From contig JAPPNT010000172.1 of assembly GCA_028873745.1 (NCBI GenBank), forward strand, positions 1 through 6,048: 6,048 nucleotides of DNA, read 5' to 3'. Of the stretch, positions 1 to 5,772 are shown one piece after another. Position 1 is the stretch's first letter, and the number at the start of each line of letters is the position of its first letter. A program made the translations under genes and the position numbers. The notes under the pieces were generated by a model, which ran no database searches, was not told where the DNA came from, and was given only the letters and a program-made list of their open reading frames with translations. Source of the DNA: Chloroflexota bacterium (GTDB lineage: Bacteria; Chloroflexota; Dehalococcoidia; Lucifugimonadales; UBA1127).

Positions 1-319
1 CCCGCGCGAGGTCGACGACTTGCGTCACGAAAATCTTGCCGTCGCCGATCTCACCCTCGCCGGGGCTCTTGGCCGCTTCCGTGATGGCGGTGATGACGGC
101 TTCCTTCATGTCGTCGCTGACGACGGTGCGAATGCACGTCTTCTGGACGGCGGACCGGGTCGCGATCTGCCCCGCCCTGCCGACGAAGACTTCCACGCCG
201 CGCTGCCGGCCCTGGCCGGTCACGTTGTAGTAGTAGAACCCGGGGACTCCGGCCTCCTCCAGCGCGTGGGTGACCTGTCCAATCCGCTCCGGCCTGACCA
301 ATGCCTCAATACTAATCAT
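1..319 (-). CDS. glnK: P-II family nitrogen regulatory protein (GlnB/GlnK-like), 3' end cut by window edge
   Basis: Trimeric cytoplasmic signalling protein that reports nitrogen and energy status (2-oxoglutarate, ATP/ADP) and typically docks on the Amt channel encoded just upstream. The 106 residues visible start MISIEALVRP, a typical P-II first strand, and include the T-loop base GRQRG (residues 37-41) and the B-loop signature IGDGKIFV (91-98). The family is about 112 residues, so only a few C-terminal residues are missing. The ATG at 319 is preceded by a purine-rich GGGAAAGAAGAG. Unusual points: there is no tyrosine anywhere after residue 31, so the uridylylation site Tyr51 of E. coli GlnB/GlnK is absent; the T-loop needs about two extra residues to align; and the Thr before the B-loop GxIGDG is Glu89. 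The family call is firm. The glnK symbol rests mainly on linkage to amt; GlnB or a NifI-like branch are alternatives. Confidence 0.9.
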   Translation of the reverse strand, partial: MISIEALVRPERIGQVTHALEEAGVPGFYYYNVTGQGRQRGVEVFVGRAGQIATRSAVQKTCIRTVVSDDMKEAVITAITEAAKSPGEGEIGDGKIFVTQVVDLAR

Positions 320-370
320 CTCTTCTTTCCCTCTTTGCTGGTTTTGAGCTTGATTCGACAGCCCACTCGC

Positions 371-1549
371 CTAGTCAGCGCCGTCGCTGACGTACCCGCG
401 CTCACCGTGCATTGCCAGGTCGAGGCCCTGGTCCTCGGAGGTCTCGGCTGCCCGCAGGCCCAGCCCCGGAATGAGGTCAAGCACCTTCAGGATAATCGCC
501 GTGACAACAAGTGAGTAGCCGATGGTCGCCAGCACCGCAATGGCCTGCGTGCCCATGATCTCGGCATTGCCCTCGATAAGGCCCGCCGTGCCGCCGATGG
601 CCTCGACGGCGAAGATGCCGGTGGCCAGGGCGCCCCAGAGACCGCCCATGCCGTGCACCGCGGCCACGTCCAGCGCGTCGTCAAGGTTGGTCTTCGCGCG
701 CAGCAGCACCGCGAAGTAGCAGAGGATGCCCGCGCCGAAGCCGACGCCCAGCGCGCCCATGACCCCAACGAAACCGGAGGCCGGCGTGATGGCGACGAGG
801 CCGGCAACCGCGCCCGTCGCGACGCCGATGGCGCTCATCCTGCCCGTCTGGATGTGGGAGAGCAGTCCCCACGTCAAGGCGGCGGTCGCGGCCGCGATGT
901 TGGTCACGATGAAGGCGCTCACCGCCTGCTCGTTCGCCGCGAGACCGGAGCCCGCGTTGAACCCGAACCAGCCGAACCACAGGATGGCAGCGCCGAGGAC
1001 GTCGTGGGGCTCAGGCGCCGGGTTGCGCCGCTTGCCCACGAGCTGCGCCGCCGCGATGGCCGCCACGCCGGCGTTGATGTGCACCACGGTGCCGCCCGCG
1101 AAGTCCAGCGCGCCCATGTCGAAGATCCAGCCGTTGCCGGCCCAGACCCAGTGGCAGATGGGGGCGTACACGAGGGTGATCCAGAGCACCAGGAAGATGA
1201 GGTACGTGGTGAACTTGAACCGCTCGACTATGGCGCCCGTGATCAGGGCCGGGGTGATGATGGCGAACATCATCTGGAAGGTGGCGAAGAGCAGGTCGTC
1301 GCCGGCGAGCCCCTCCAGCCCGAGCACGGAGAAGTCACCGATGAGCTCGTTGCCGTCGCCGAATGCGAGGCTGTAGCCCCACAGGACCCAGACGATACTC
1401 ACCACGGCCATGGCCATGAAGCTGAGCATGATGGTGCTGAGGACGTTGCGGTTTCGTACAAGCCCTCCGTAGAAGAAGGCAAGCCCAGGCGTCATAAACA
1501 ACACCAGGGCGCACGCCATCAGCATCCATGCAGTGTTCCCGCTATCCAT
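371..1549 (-). CDS. amt: Ammonium transporter, Amt/MEP/Rh family
   Basis: Inner-membrane trimeric channel conducting ammonium into the cell. The 392-residue product is about family size and strongly hydrophobic, with the segments expected for 11 transmembrane helices. By alignment to remembered E. coli AmtB, the diagnostic residues are present: Asp149 in ALDFAGGTVVHIN, the pore twin histidines His157 and His299 (AAVHGMGG), the Phe gate near Phe95, Trp136 and Ser201 (FNAGS) of the external ammonium site. The cytoplasmic tail keeps the GLR...GLDLAMHGE pattern needed for P-II regulation. The frame stays open to an ATG at 1630, but the ATG at 1549 is chosen because TGGAGGGG lies just before it and the first helix begins directly after MDSGNTAWML; the upstream 27 residues do not look like a signal peptide. 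The P-II gene follows after 51 bases and is probably cotranscribed. Confidence 0.96.
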   Translation of the reverse strand: MDSGNTAWMLMACALVLFMTPGLAFFYGGLVRNRNVLSTIMLSFMAMAVVSIVWVLWGYSLAFGDGNELIGDFSVLGLEGLAGDDLLFATFQMMFAIITPALITGAIVERFKFTTYLIFLVLWITLVYAPICHWVWAGNGWIFDMGALDFAGGTVVHINAGVAAIAAAQLVGKRRNPAPEPHDVLGAAILWFGWFGFNAGSGLAANEQAVSAFIVTNIAAATAALTWGLLSHIQTGRMSAIGVATGAVAGLVAITPASGFVGVMGALGVGFGAGILCYFAVLLRAKTNLDDALDVAAVHGMGGLWGALATGIFAVEAIGGTAGLIEGNAEIMGTQAIAVLATIGYSLVVTAIILKVLDLIPGLGLRAAETSEDQGLDLAMHGERGYVSDGAD

Positions 1550-1552
1550 GAA

Positions 1553-1560
1553 CCCCTCCA
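1553..1560 (-). promoter_or_regulatory. Ribosome binding site deciding the amt start
   Basis: Read on the minus strand the sequence is TGGAGGGG followed by TTC and ATG. Core GGAGG sits 5 bases from the ATG at 1549. This is a near-perfect Shine-Dalgarno sequence and is why the start at 1549 is preferred over the in-frame ATG at 1630. Confidence 0.8.
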
Positions 1561-1686
1561 GTTGCGGCCGGCGTGTCCCGGCCAGATTTAGGTCGCCAAT
1601 CATCATCGCGCGAAGGTGTTTCAGCGGCATTTCACGAGTGTTACGAAATTGTTAATCATCGGCACGCAGCCAGCCCTTCACGTTGG

Positions 1687-1716
1687 TTGACATTGGCAAT
1701 CTGGCCTGAGTACCAT
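1687..1716 (+). promoter_or_regulatory. Candidate sigma-70-type promoter for the hydroxylase operon
   Basis: A perfect -35 hexamer TTGACA (1687-1692) is followed after 18 bases by TACCAT (1711-1716), which matches the -10 consensus at four of six positions. Transcription would start near 1723 and give a leader of about 80 bases before the TTG start at 1806. This is a motif match only; the spacing is one base longer than optimal and the -10 is imperfect. Confidence 0.45.
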
Positions 1717-1793
1717 GCGCCAAGAGTTTTTGTGCCCAGCACCTATGCGACTGCCGTTCACTTCACGGCTGCTCGGCGAACTCCAGCAAACGA

Positions 1794-1801
1794 GGGAGGA
1801 G
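1794..1801 (+). promoter_or_regulatory. Ribosome binding site supporting the TTG start of the FAD subunit
   Basis: GGGAGGAG lies before the TTG at 1806, with core GGAGG (1795-1799) 6 bases away. No ATG or GTG in the same frame lies near it, and the family N-terminus (RPIEYVAPTT) begins directly after the TTG, so the rare start codon is well supported. Confidence 0.8.
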
Positions 1802-1805
1802 ACGA

Positions 1806-2675
1806 TTGCGCCCCATTGAATACGTAGCCCCGACAACCGTCGATGAGGCGGTGGCGGCCCTTGCGGAGAAGGGCGACGCCGCTCGACCTCTGGCGGGAGG
1901 CACGGACATCCTGGTCCAGCTGCGCGGCGGCCGGAGGGCGGTTGACCGCATTGTGGACGTCAAGAGGATCCCGGAGCTGAACGAGCTCTCCTATGACGCG
2001 CAGGCAGGCCTGCGCGTCGGCGCGGCGGTGCCGTGCCACCGCATCTACGAGGACGAGGCGATCGCTGCCGTGTATCCCGGCCTGATGGACGTGGCCACCC
2101 TCATCGGCGGCATCCAGATCCAGGGACGGGCGTCTCTGGGAGGGAACCTCTGCAACGCGGCGCCCAGCGGCGACAGCATCCCGGCGCTCATCGCGCACAA
2201 CGCCGTCGCCGAGGTGGCGGGGCCCGGTGGGAAGCGCGACGTGCCGGTGGAGGACTTCTGCACCGCGCCGGGCCGAACGGTCCTTGGGCCGGGCGAGTTT
2301 CTCGTCGCCTTGCGGATGCCCACACCGCCGGCGAGTTTCGGCGCCAGCTACCTCCGCTTCATCCCGAGGAACGAGATGGACATCGCCGTCGCGGGCGCGG
2401 GCGCGTCCGTCGTCATGGACGGCAACACCGTGACCGCGTGCCGCGTGGCGCTGGCGTCGGTTGCGCCGACGCCAGTGCTGGCCGAGGAGGCCGGGGCGGC
2501 GCTCGTCGGCAAGGAGCCGACGGACGACGCGCTGGCGCAGGCCGCCGAGGCGGCCCGGGCCGCTGCCAAGCCGATTTCCGACATGCGGGGCACCGCAGAA
2601 TACCGCACGCACCTGGTGGGCGTACTGACCACCCGGGCGTTGCGCAACGCCATCCAGCGCGCGAAGGAGGCCTAA
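1806..2675 (+). CDS. FAD-binding subunit of a xanthine dehydrogenase/CO dehydrogenase family molybdenum hydroxylase (CoxM-like)
   Basis: Medium subunit that takes electrons from the iron-sulphur subunit onto FAD and passes them to an acceptor; cytoplasmic, with no signal peptide visible. The 289 residues match the usual 280-300. The FAD domain shows the AGGTD motif (30-34) and the second flavin motif LGGNLCNAAPSGDS (111-124). A C-terminal CO-dehydrogenase-flavoprotein-type domain follows, with PRNEMDIAVAG (188-197) and DMRGTAEYRTHL (259-270). Start is TTG with a strong Shine-Dalgarno. It is the first gene of a compact operon; the 2Fe-2S subunit starts 4 bases after its stop. The family is certain, while the substrate cannot be read from this subunit. 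The gene order medium-small-large is that of coxMSL, but the large subunit argues against a CO dehydrogenase, so no cox symbol is given. Confidence 0.94.
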   Translation: MRPIEYVAPTTVDEAVAALAEKGDAARPLAGGTDILVQLRGGRRAVDRIVDVKRIPELNELSYDAQAGLRVGAAVPCHRIYEDEAIAAVYPGLMDVATLIGGIQIQGRASLGGNLCNAAPSGDSIPALIAHNAVAEVAGPGGKRDVPVEDFCTAPGRTVLGPGEFLVALRMPTPPASFGASYLRFIPRNEMDIAVAGAGASVVMDGNTVTACRVALASVAPTPVLAEEAGAALVGKEPTDDALAQAAEAARAAAKPISDMRGTAEYRTHLVGVLTTRALRNAIQRAKEA

Positions 2676-2679
2676 GAAG

Positions 2680-3165
2680 ATGCCATCGGAGAAGATCCAC
2701 GTCCGGACCACCGTCAACGGCGAGGCGACCGATTTCCTGTGCGAGGCGAACCAGAGCCTGCTGGAGGTGCTCCGCGACGTGCTGTACATGACCGGCACCA
2801 AGGAGGGTTGCAACGACGGCAACTGCGGCGCCTGCACCGTCAACCTCGACGGGCGCATCGTCGACTCCTGCCTTGTCCTCGGCGTCGAGGCGCAGGGCGC
2901 GACCATCGAGACCATCGAGGGGGTCGCCACACCCGAGGGGCTGCACCCCATTCAGCAGGCGTTCCTCGAGAACGCTGCGCTCCAGTGCGGCATCTGCACG
3001 CCGGGCTTCATCGTGGCGTCAAAGGCGCTGCTGGAGCGGGAGCCCAACCCGTCCGAACACCGCATACGCCACTGGCTGGCCGGCAACCTCTGCCGGTGCA
3101 CTGGGTATGACAAGATCGTCAGGGCCGTCGTCGACGCAGCAGGGCACATGGGGGGGAAGAGCTAA
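2680..3165 (+). CDS. [2Fe-2S]-binding small subunit of the molybdenum hydroxylase (CoxS-like)
   Basis: Electron-transfer subunit with two [2Fe-2S] clusters linking the Mo site to FAD. In 161 residues all eight cluster cysteines are visible: the plant-ferredoxin-type N-terminal domain carries Cys44, Cys49, Cys52 (GCNDGNCGACTV) and Cys64; the helical C-terminal domain carries Cys103 and Cys106 (LQCGICTPG) and Cys138 and Cys140 (NLCRCTGY). Gln102 before the third pair is the conserved residue near the molybdopterin. The ATG at 2680 has AAGGAGG (2664-2670) inside the end of the preceding gene, 9 bases upstream. The stop TAA shares one base with the ATG of the large subunit gene (TAATG), which suggests translational coupling. 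It is an intact, ordinary member of the family. Confidence 0.96.
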   Translation: MPSEKIHVRTTVNGEATDFLCEANQSLLEVLRDVLYMTGTKEGCNDGNCGACTVNLDGRIVDSCLVLGVEAQGATIETIEGVATPEGLHPIQQAFLENAALQCGICTPGFIVASKALLEREPNPSEHRIRHWLAGNLCRCTGYDKIVRAVVDAAGHMGGKS

Positions 3166-5468
3166 TGACAACGGTAGAAGACCGCAACTACAAGGTCATC
3201 GGCACGCGGCCCATCCGCCACGACGGCGCCGACAAGGTCACGGGCCGAGCAATCTACGGCATCGACTACCACATGACGGGCGAGCTCTGGGGCAAGATCC
3301 TTCGCAGCCCACACGCCCACGCCAATATCGTCAAGATCGACACCAGCAAGGCAGAGGCGCTGCCGGGCGTGCGCGCGGTCATCACGGGCCGCGACCTGCC
3401 CGTCGCCGCGGACATGGAAGTCGATGACGGCGAGACGTCCATCAACACCATGCACCTCTCCAACAACGTGATGGCGCACCGGAAGGCGCTCTACCGCGGC
3501 CACGCCGTCGCGGCTGTCGCCGCGGACAACCAGCACATTGCGGAGGATGCGGTCAACCTCATCGAGGTGGAGTACGAGGTGCTGCCGCCCGTGCTCAACG
3601 GACGCGAGGCGATGAAGGCCGACGCGCCGCTGGTCCACCCCGAGCAGACGACCAAGTCAATGGCCTTCCGCTTCGACCCGGGCACGGACACGGGCGAGAA
3701 GAGCAACATCGCGGGTCGCACGGAGATGCGCCTCGGCGACATCGACGAGGGGTTCAAACAGGCGGACGTCATCGTCGAGCGGGTGTTCAACACCAACTGG
3801 GTGCACCAGGGCTACATCGAGGCGCAGAACGCCACGGTGCTCTGGAACAACGACGACAGCATCCAGGTGTGGAACAGCAGCCAGGGCACGTTCAACCAGC
3901 GGCAGCTCATGGCCGAGATCCTGAAGCACCCGGTGTCCAAGATCCGCATCACGCCGCAGGAGATCGGCGGCGGCTTTGGCGGGAAGATCCCGGTGTACCT
4001 GGAGGTCCCGGCGGCGGTGCTGTCGAAGAAGTCCGGCCGGCCGGTCAAGATGATGATGAGCCGTGCCGAGGTCTTCGAGGGGACGGGTCCCGCGTCCGGG
4101 TCTGAGACGGTGTGCAAGATGGGCGCGACCAAGGACGGCAAGATCGTGGCCGCGTACGCCGAGCTGGTCTTCGAGGCCGGCGCGTTCCCCGGTTCCGCCG
4201 TGGGCGCGGGCGCGCAGGGCATGTTCACCACCTACAACATCGAGAACATCCTCATCCACGCGTACGACGTGGTCGTCAACAAGCCCAAGTCCGCGGCCTA
4301 CCGCTCGCCGGGCACGCCGCAGACGTGCTTCGCGGCGGAGAGCGTCGTCGACGAGCTGGCGGAGAAGGTGGGTATCGACCCGCTGGAGTTCCGCATCATG
4401 AACGCGGCCAAGGAGGGCGACCGCCGGGCGGACGGCGTGGCCCACCCCGTCATGGGCAACCTTGAGTGCATGGTCCAACTGAAGGAGTCGAACCACTACA
4501 AGTCTGATCTCGGCGGCCCGAACCGCGGCCGGGGCATCGCCTCGGGGTACTGGGGCAACGCGGGCATGCCGGCAAGCTGCGCCGTCAGCGTCAACCCTGA
4601 CGGCACGGTCAGCCTCGCCGAGGGCTCGCCCGACATCGGCGGGTCGCGGGTGTCGCTGGCGATGATGACGGCCGAGGCCTTCGGCATCCCGGCCGAGGAC
4701 GTGATCCCCATCATCAAGGATACGGACTCCATCGGCTACAACGGGCTGACGGCGGGCAGCAGCACCACGCTGCGCAACGGCGTCGCCATCGCGCAGGTGG
4801 CCAAGCAGGCCATCGACCTGATGAAGGCGCGCGCGGCCCGGCTGTGGGAGACCGAGGTGGACAACGTCGACTTTGCCGACGGCGTGTTCTTCTCCAAGGC
4901 CGAGAGCGAGCTCAAGCTGACGTTCAAGGAGCTGGCGGGCAAGCTCATGGAGACCGGCGGCCCCATCTCGACGGCGGCATCGGTGGCGCCTCGCGGCGCG
5001 GGCCCGTCCTTCAGCACGCACATGGTTGACGTCGAGGTCGACCCGGAGACGGGCAAGGTCGACATCCTCCGGTATACGGCCGCGCAGGACGTGGGCGTCG
5101 CCATCCACCCCGACTACGTCGAGGGGCAGGTGCAGGGCGGCGCGGTGCAGGGCATTGGCTGGGCGCTCAACGAGGAGTACTTCTACGACGACAGCGGCCG
5201 GATGATGAACTCCAGCTATCTCGACTACCGGATGCCGACGAGCCTCGACCTGCCGGAAATCGACGCGATCCTGGTGCAGGTGCCGAACCCGGACCACCCC
5301 TTCGGCGTGCGGGGCGTTGCGGAGATCAGCATCGTGCCGCCGCTGGGCGCCCTCGCGAACGCCATCAAGGCGGCCGTGGGCGTTCGGATGCAGGAGCTGC
5401 CCATGGCGCCGTACAAGATCGTCAAGGCTCTCTGGGACAAGGAAGCGGAGAGCAACGGAGCGGGCTAG
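3165..5468 (+). CDS. Molybdopterin-binding large subunit of a xanthine dehydrogenase family hydroxylase, substrate unknown (not a canonical CO dehydrogenase)
   Basis: Catalytic subunit of 767 residues, normal family length, cytoplasmic. The N-terminal a/b hammerhead domain (about 13-145) leads into the Mo-cofactor domains. Visible family motifs are HQGYIEAQ (214-221), SSQGTF (238-243), IGGGFGGK (267-274), AQDVGVAIHP (640-649) and GQVQGGAVQGIGWAL (654-668). The catalytic glutamate is Glu720 in RGVAE (usually GVGE). The active-site loop is AYRSPGTPQ (378-386); form I CO dehydrogenases have AYRCSFR with the Cu-binding Cys, and form II proteins have AYRGAGR. The DxGQG stretch of xanthine dehydrogenase is replaced by SPDIGGSR (488-495). 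The enzyme should therefore hydroxylate an aromatic, N-heterocyclic or aldehyde-type substrate, but which one cannot be told. ATG overlaps the preceding stop by one base. A MoaD-like gene follows after 4 bases. Confidence 0.93.
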   Translation: MTTVEDRNYKVIGTRPIRHDGADKVTGRAIYGIDYHMTGELWGKILRSPHAHANIVKIDTSKAEALPGVRAVITGRDLPVAADMEVDDGETSINTMHLSNNVMAHRKALYRGHAVAAVAADNQHIAEDAVNLIEVEYEVLPPVLNGREAMKADAPLVHPEQTTKSMAFRFDPGTDTGEKSNIAGRTEMRLGDIDEGFKQADVIVERVFNTNWVHQGYIEAQNATVLWNNDDSIQVWNSSQGTFNQRQLMAEILKHPVSKIRITPQEIGGGFGGKIPVYLEVPAAVLSKKSGRPVKMMMSRAEVFEGTGPASGSETVCKMGATKDGKIVAAYAELVFEAGAFPGSAVGAGAQGMFTTYNIENILIHAYDVVVNKPKSAAYRSPGTPQTCFAAESVVDELAEKVGIDPLEFRIMNAAKEGDRRADGVAHPVMGNLECMVQLKESNHYKSDLGGPNRGRGIASGYWGNAGMPASCAVSVNPDGTVSLAEGSPDIGGSRVSLAMMTAEAFGIPAEDVIPIIKDTDSIGYNGLTAGSSTTLRNGVAIAQVAKQAIDLMKARAARLWETEVDNVDFADGVFFSKAESELKLTFKELAGKLMETGGPISTAASVAPRGAGPSFSTHMVDVEVDPETGKVDILRYTAAQDVGVAIHPDYVEGQVQGGAVQGIGWALNEEYFYDDSGRMMNSSYLDYRMPTSLDLPEIDAILVQVPNPDHPFGVRGVAEISIVPPLGALANAIKAAVGVRMQELPMAPYKIVKALWDKEAESNGAG

Positions 5469-5472
5469 GCAC

Positions 5473-5772
5473 GTGGCAACAGTTTGGATTCCGACTCCGT
5501 ATCGTGAGCTTGCGGGCGGCGCGTCAACCGTCGTCGTCCCGGGGGCCACGGTGCGGCAGGTCACGCGCAACCTCGACAGCGCCTACCCGGGCTTCTGGGA
5601 ACGGCTGGTCGACGACGAACGGGACCGCATCCGGGCGGGTATTACCGTCGTCGTCAACGGGGTCTCCGTGGGTTACGCGCTGTACGAGCCCGTGGGCGAG
5701 GACGACGAGGTCCACTACCTGCCGGCGATCGCTGGGGGAGCGGGCCAGCTTCAGGGAACCGGTATCCAGTAG
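5473..5772 (+). CDS. MoaD/ThiS-like beta-grasp sulphur carrier with a tail after the diglycine
   Basis: Small ubiquitin-fold protein of 99 residues. The start is taken as GTG at 5473, 4 bases after the large-subunit stop, giving the family N-terminus VATVWIPTPYRELAGG; no ATG is available there and the Shine-Dalgarno is only fair (GGAG about 12 bases away). Family features are GATVRQV (24-30), YPGFWERL (38-45), the VVVNG strand (59-63) and EDDEVHYLPAIAGG (76-89). In MoaD and ThiS the final GG is the C-terminus that is adenylylated and thiocarboxylated, providing sulphur for molybdopterin or thiazole. Here AGQLQGTGIQ (90-99) follows Gly89. Its position in a molybdenum hydroxylase operon suggests a part in cofactor synthesis or sulphuration. 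The tail would have to be removed, or the protein does another job. Similar folds occur in ubiquitin-like protein modifiers. Confidence 0.8.
   Translation: MATVWIPTPYRELAGGASTVVVPGATVRQVTRNLDSAYPGFWERLVDDERDRIRAGITVVVNGVSVGYALYEPVGEDDEVHYLPAIAGGAGQLQGTGIQ

Larger units (their letters stand above)
1550..1805. promoter_or_regulatory. Divergent intergenic region between amt-glnK and the molybdenum hydroxylase operon
   Basis: This 256-base gap must hold the start signals for both directions. It contains the Shine-Dalgarno sequences at its two ends, a plausible rightward promoter (1687-1716) and an A/T-rich patch around 1629-1660 that stands out from the GC-rich surroundings. Within that patch ATTTC (1629-1633) and GAAAT (1645-1649) form a 5-base inverted repeat with an 11-base spacer, the size of a small regulator operator, although such a short dyad can easily arise by chance. 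I found no convincing promoter for amt on the minus strand and no coding sequence. A shared regulator acting on both directions is possible but not shown. Confidence 0.6.

Noticed and set aside
20..514. Plus-strand frame running across the P-II gene and into the end of amt
   Set aside because: It spans two confirmed minus-strand genes and the gap between them, and shows no recognisable motif.
653..1591. Plus-strand open frame across the amt gene
   Set aside because: Translation is an Arg/Glu/His-rich antisense shadow; the minus strand encodes a complete Amt protein with all key residues.
1550..1630. N-terminal extension of Amt from the ATG at 1630
   Set aside because: The 27 extra residues are charged and do not resemble a signal peptide, whereas the ATG at 1549 has a near-perfect Shine-Dalgarno sequence.
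1639..1656. TGTTACGAAATTGTTAAT as a TnrA/GlnR-like nitrogen regulator box
   Set aside because: The left half fits but the right half does not, and the spacing does not match the GlnR consensus.
1661..1674. GG-N10-GC spacing resembling a sigma-54 promoter (GGCACG...AGC)
   Set aside because: Only the minimal dinucleotides match; the -12 TTGC element is absent, so a chance match is likely despite the nitrogen-related neighbour.
1715..1819. Short leader reading frame of 34 codons starting in the -10 region and overlapping the TTG start
   Set aside because: No Shine-Dalgarno before its ATG at 1715, which lies within the proposed -10 element, and no recognisable peptide pattern.
1758..2951. Long minus-strand frame opposite the FAD and 2Fe-2S subunit genes
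   Set aside because: Low-complexity Arg-rich translation and no domain; it is an antisense shadow of two well-identified genes.
1806..5468. Annotation of the operon as CO dehydrogenase (coxMSL)
   Set aside because: Gene order fits, but the large subunit lacks the AYRCSFR loop of form I and the AYRGAGR loop of form II.
3657..5570. Very long open frame on the minus strand opposite the large subunit gene
   Set aside because: Its product is rich in Arg, His, Val and Asp with no family motifs, as expected for the antisense of a GC-rich gene; the plus-strand product has full family motifs over the same span.
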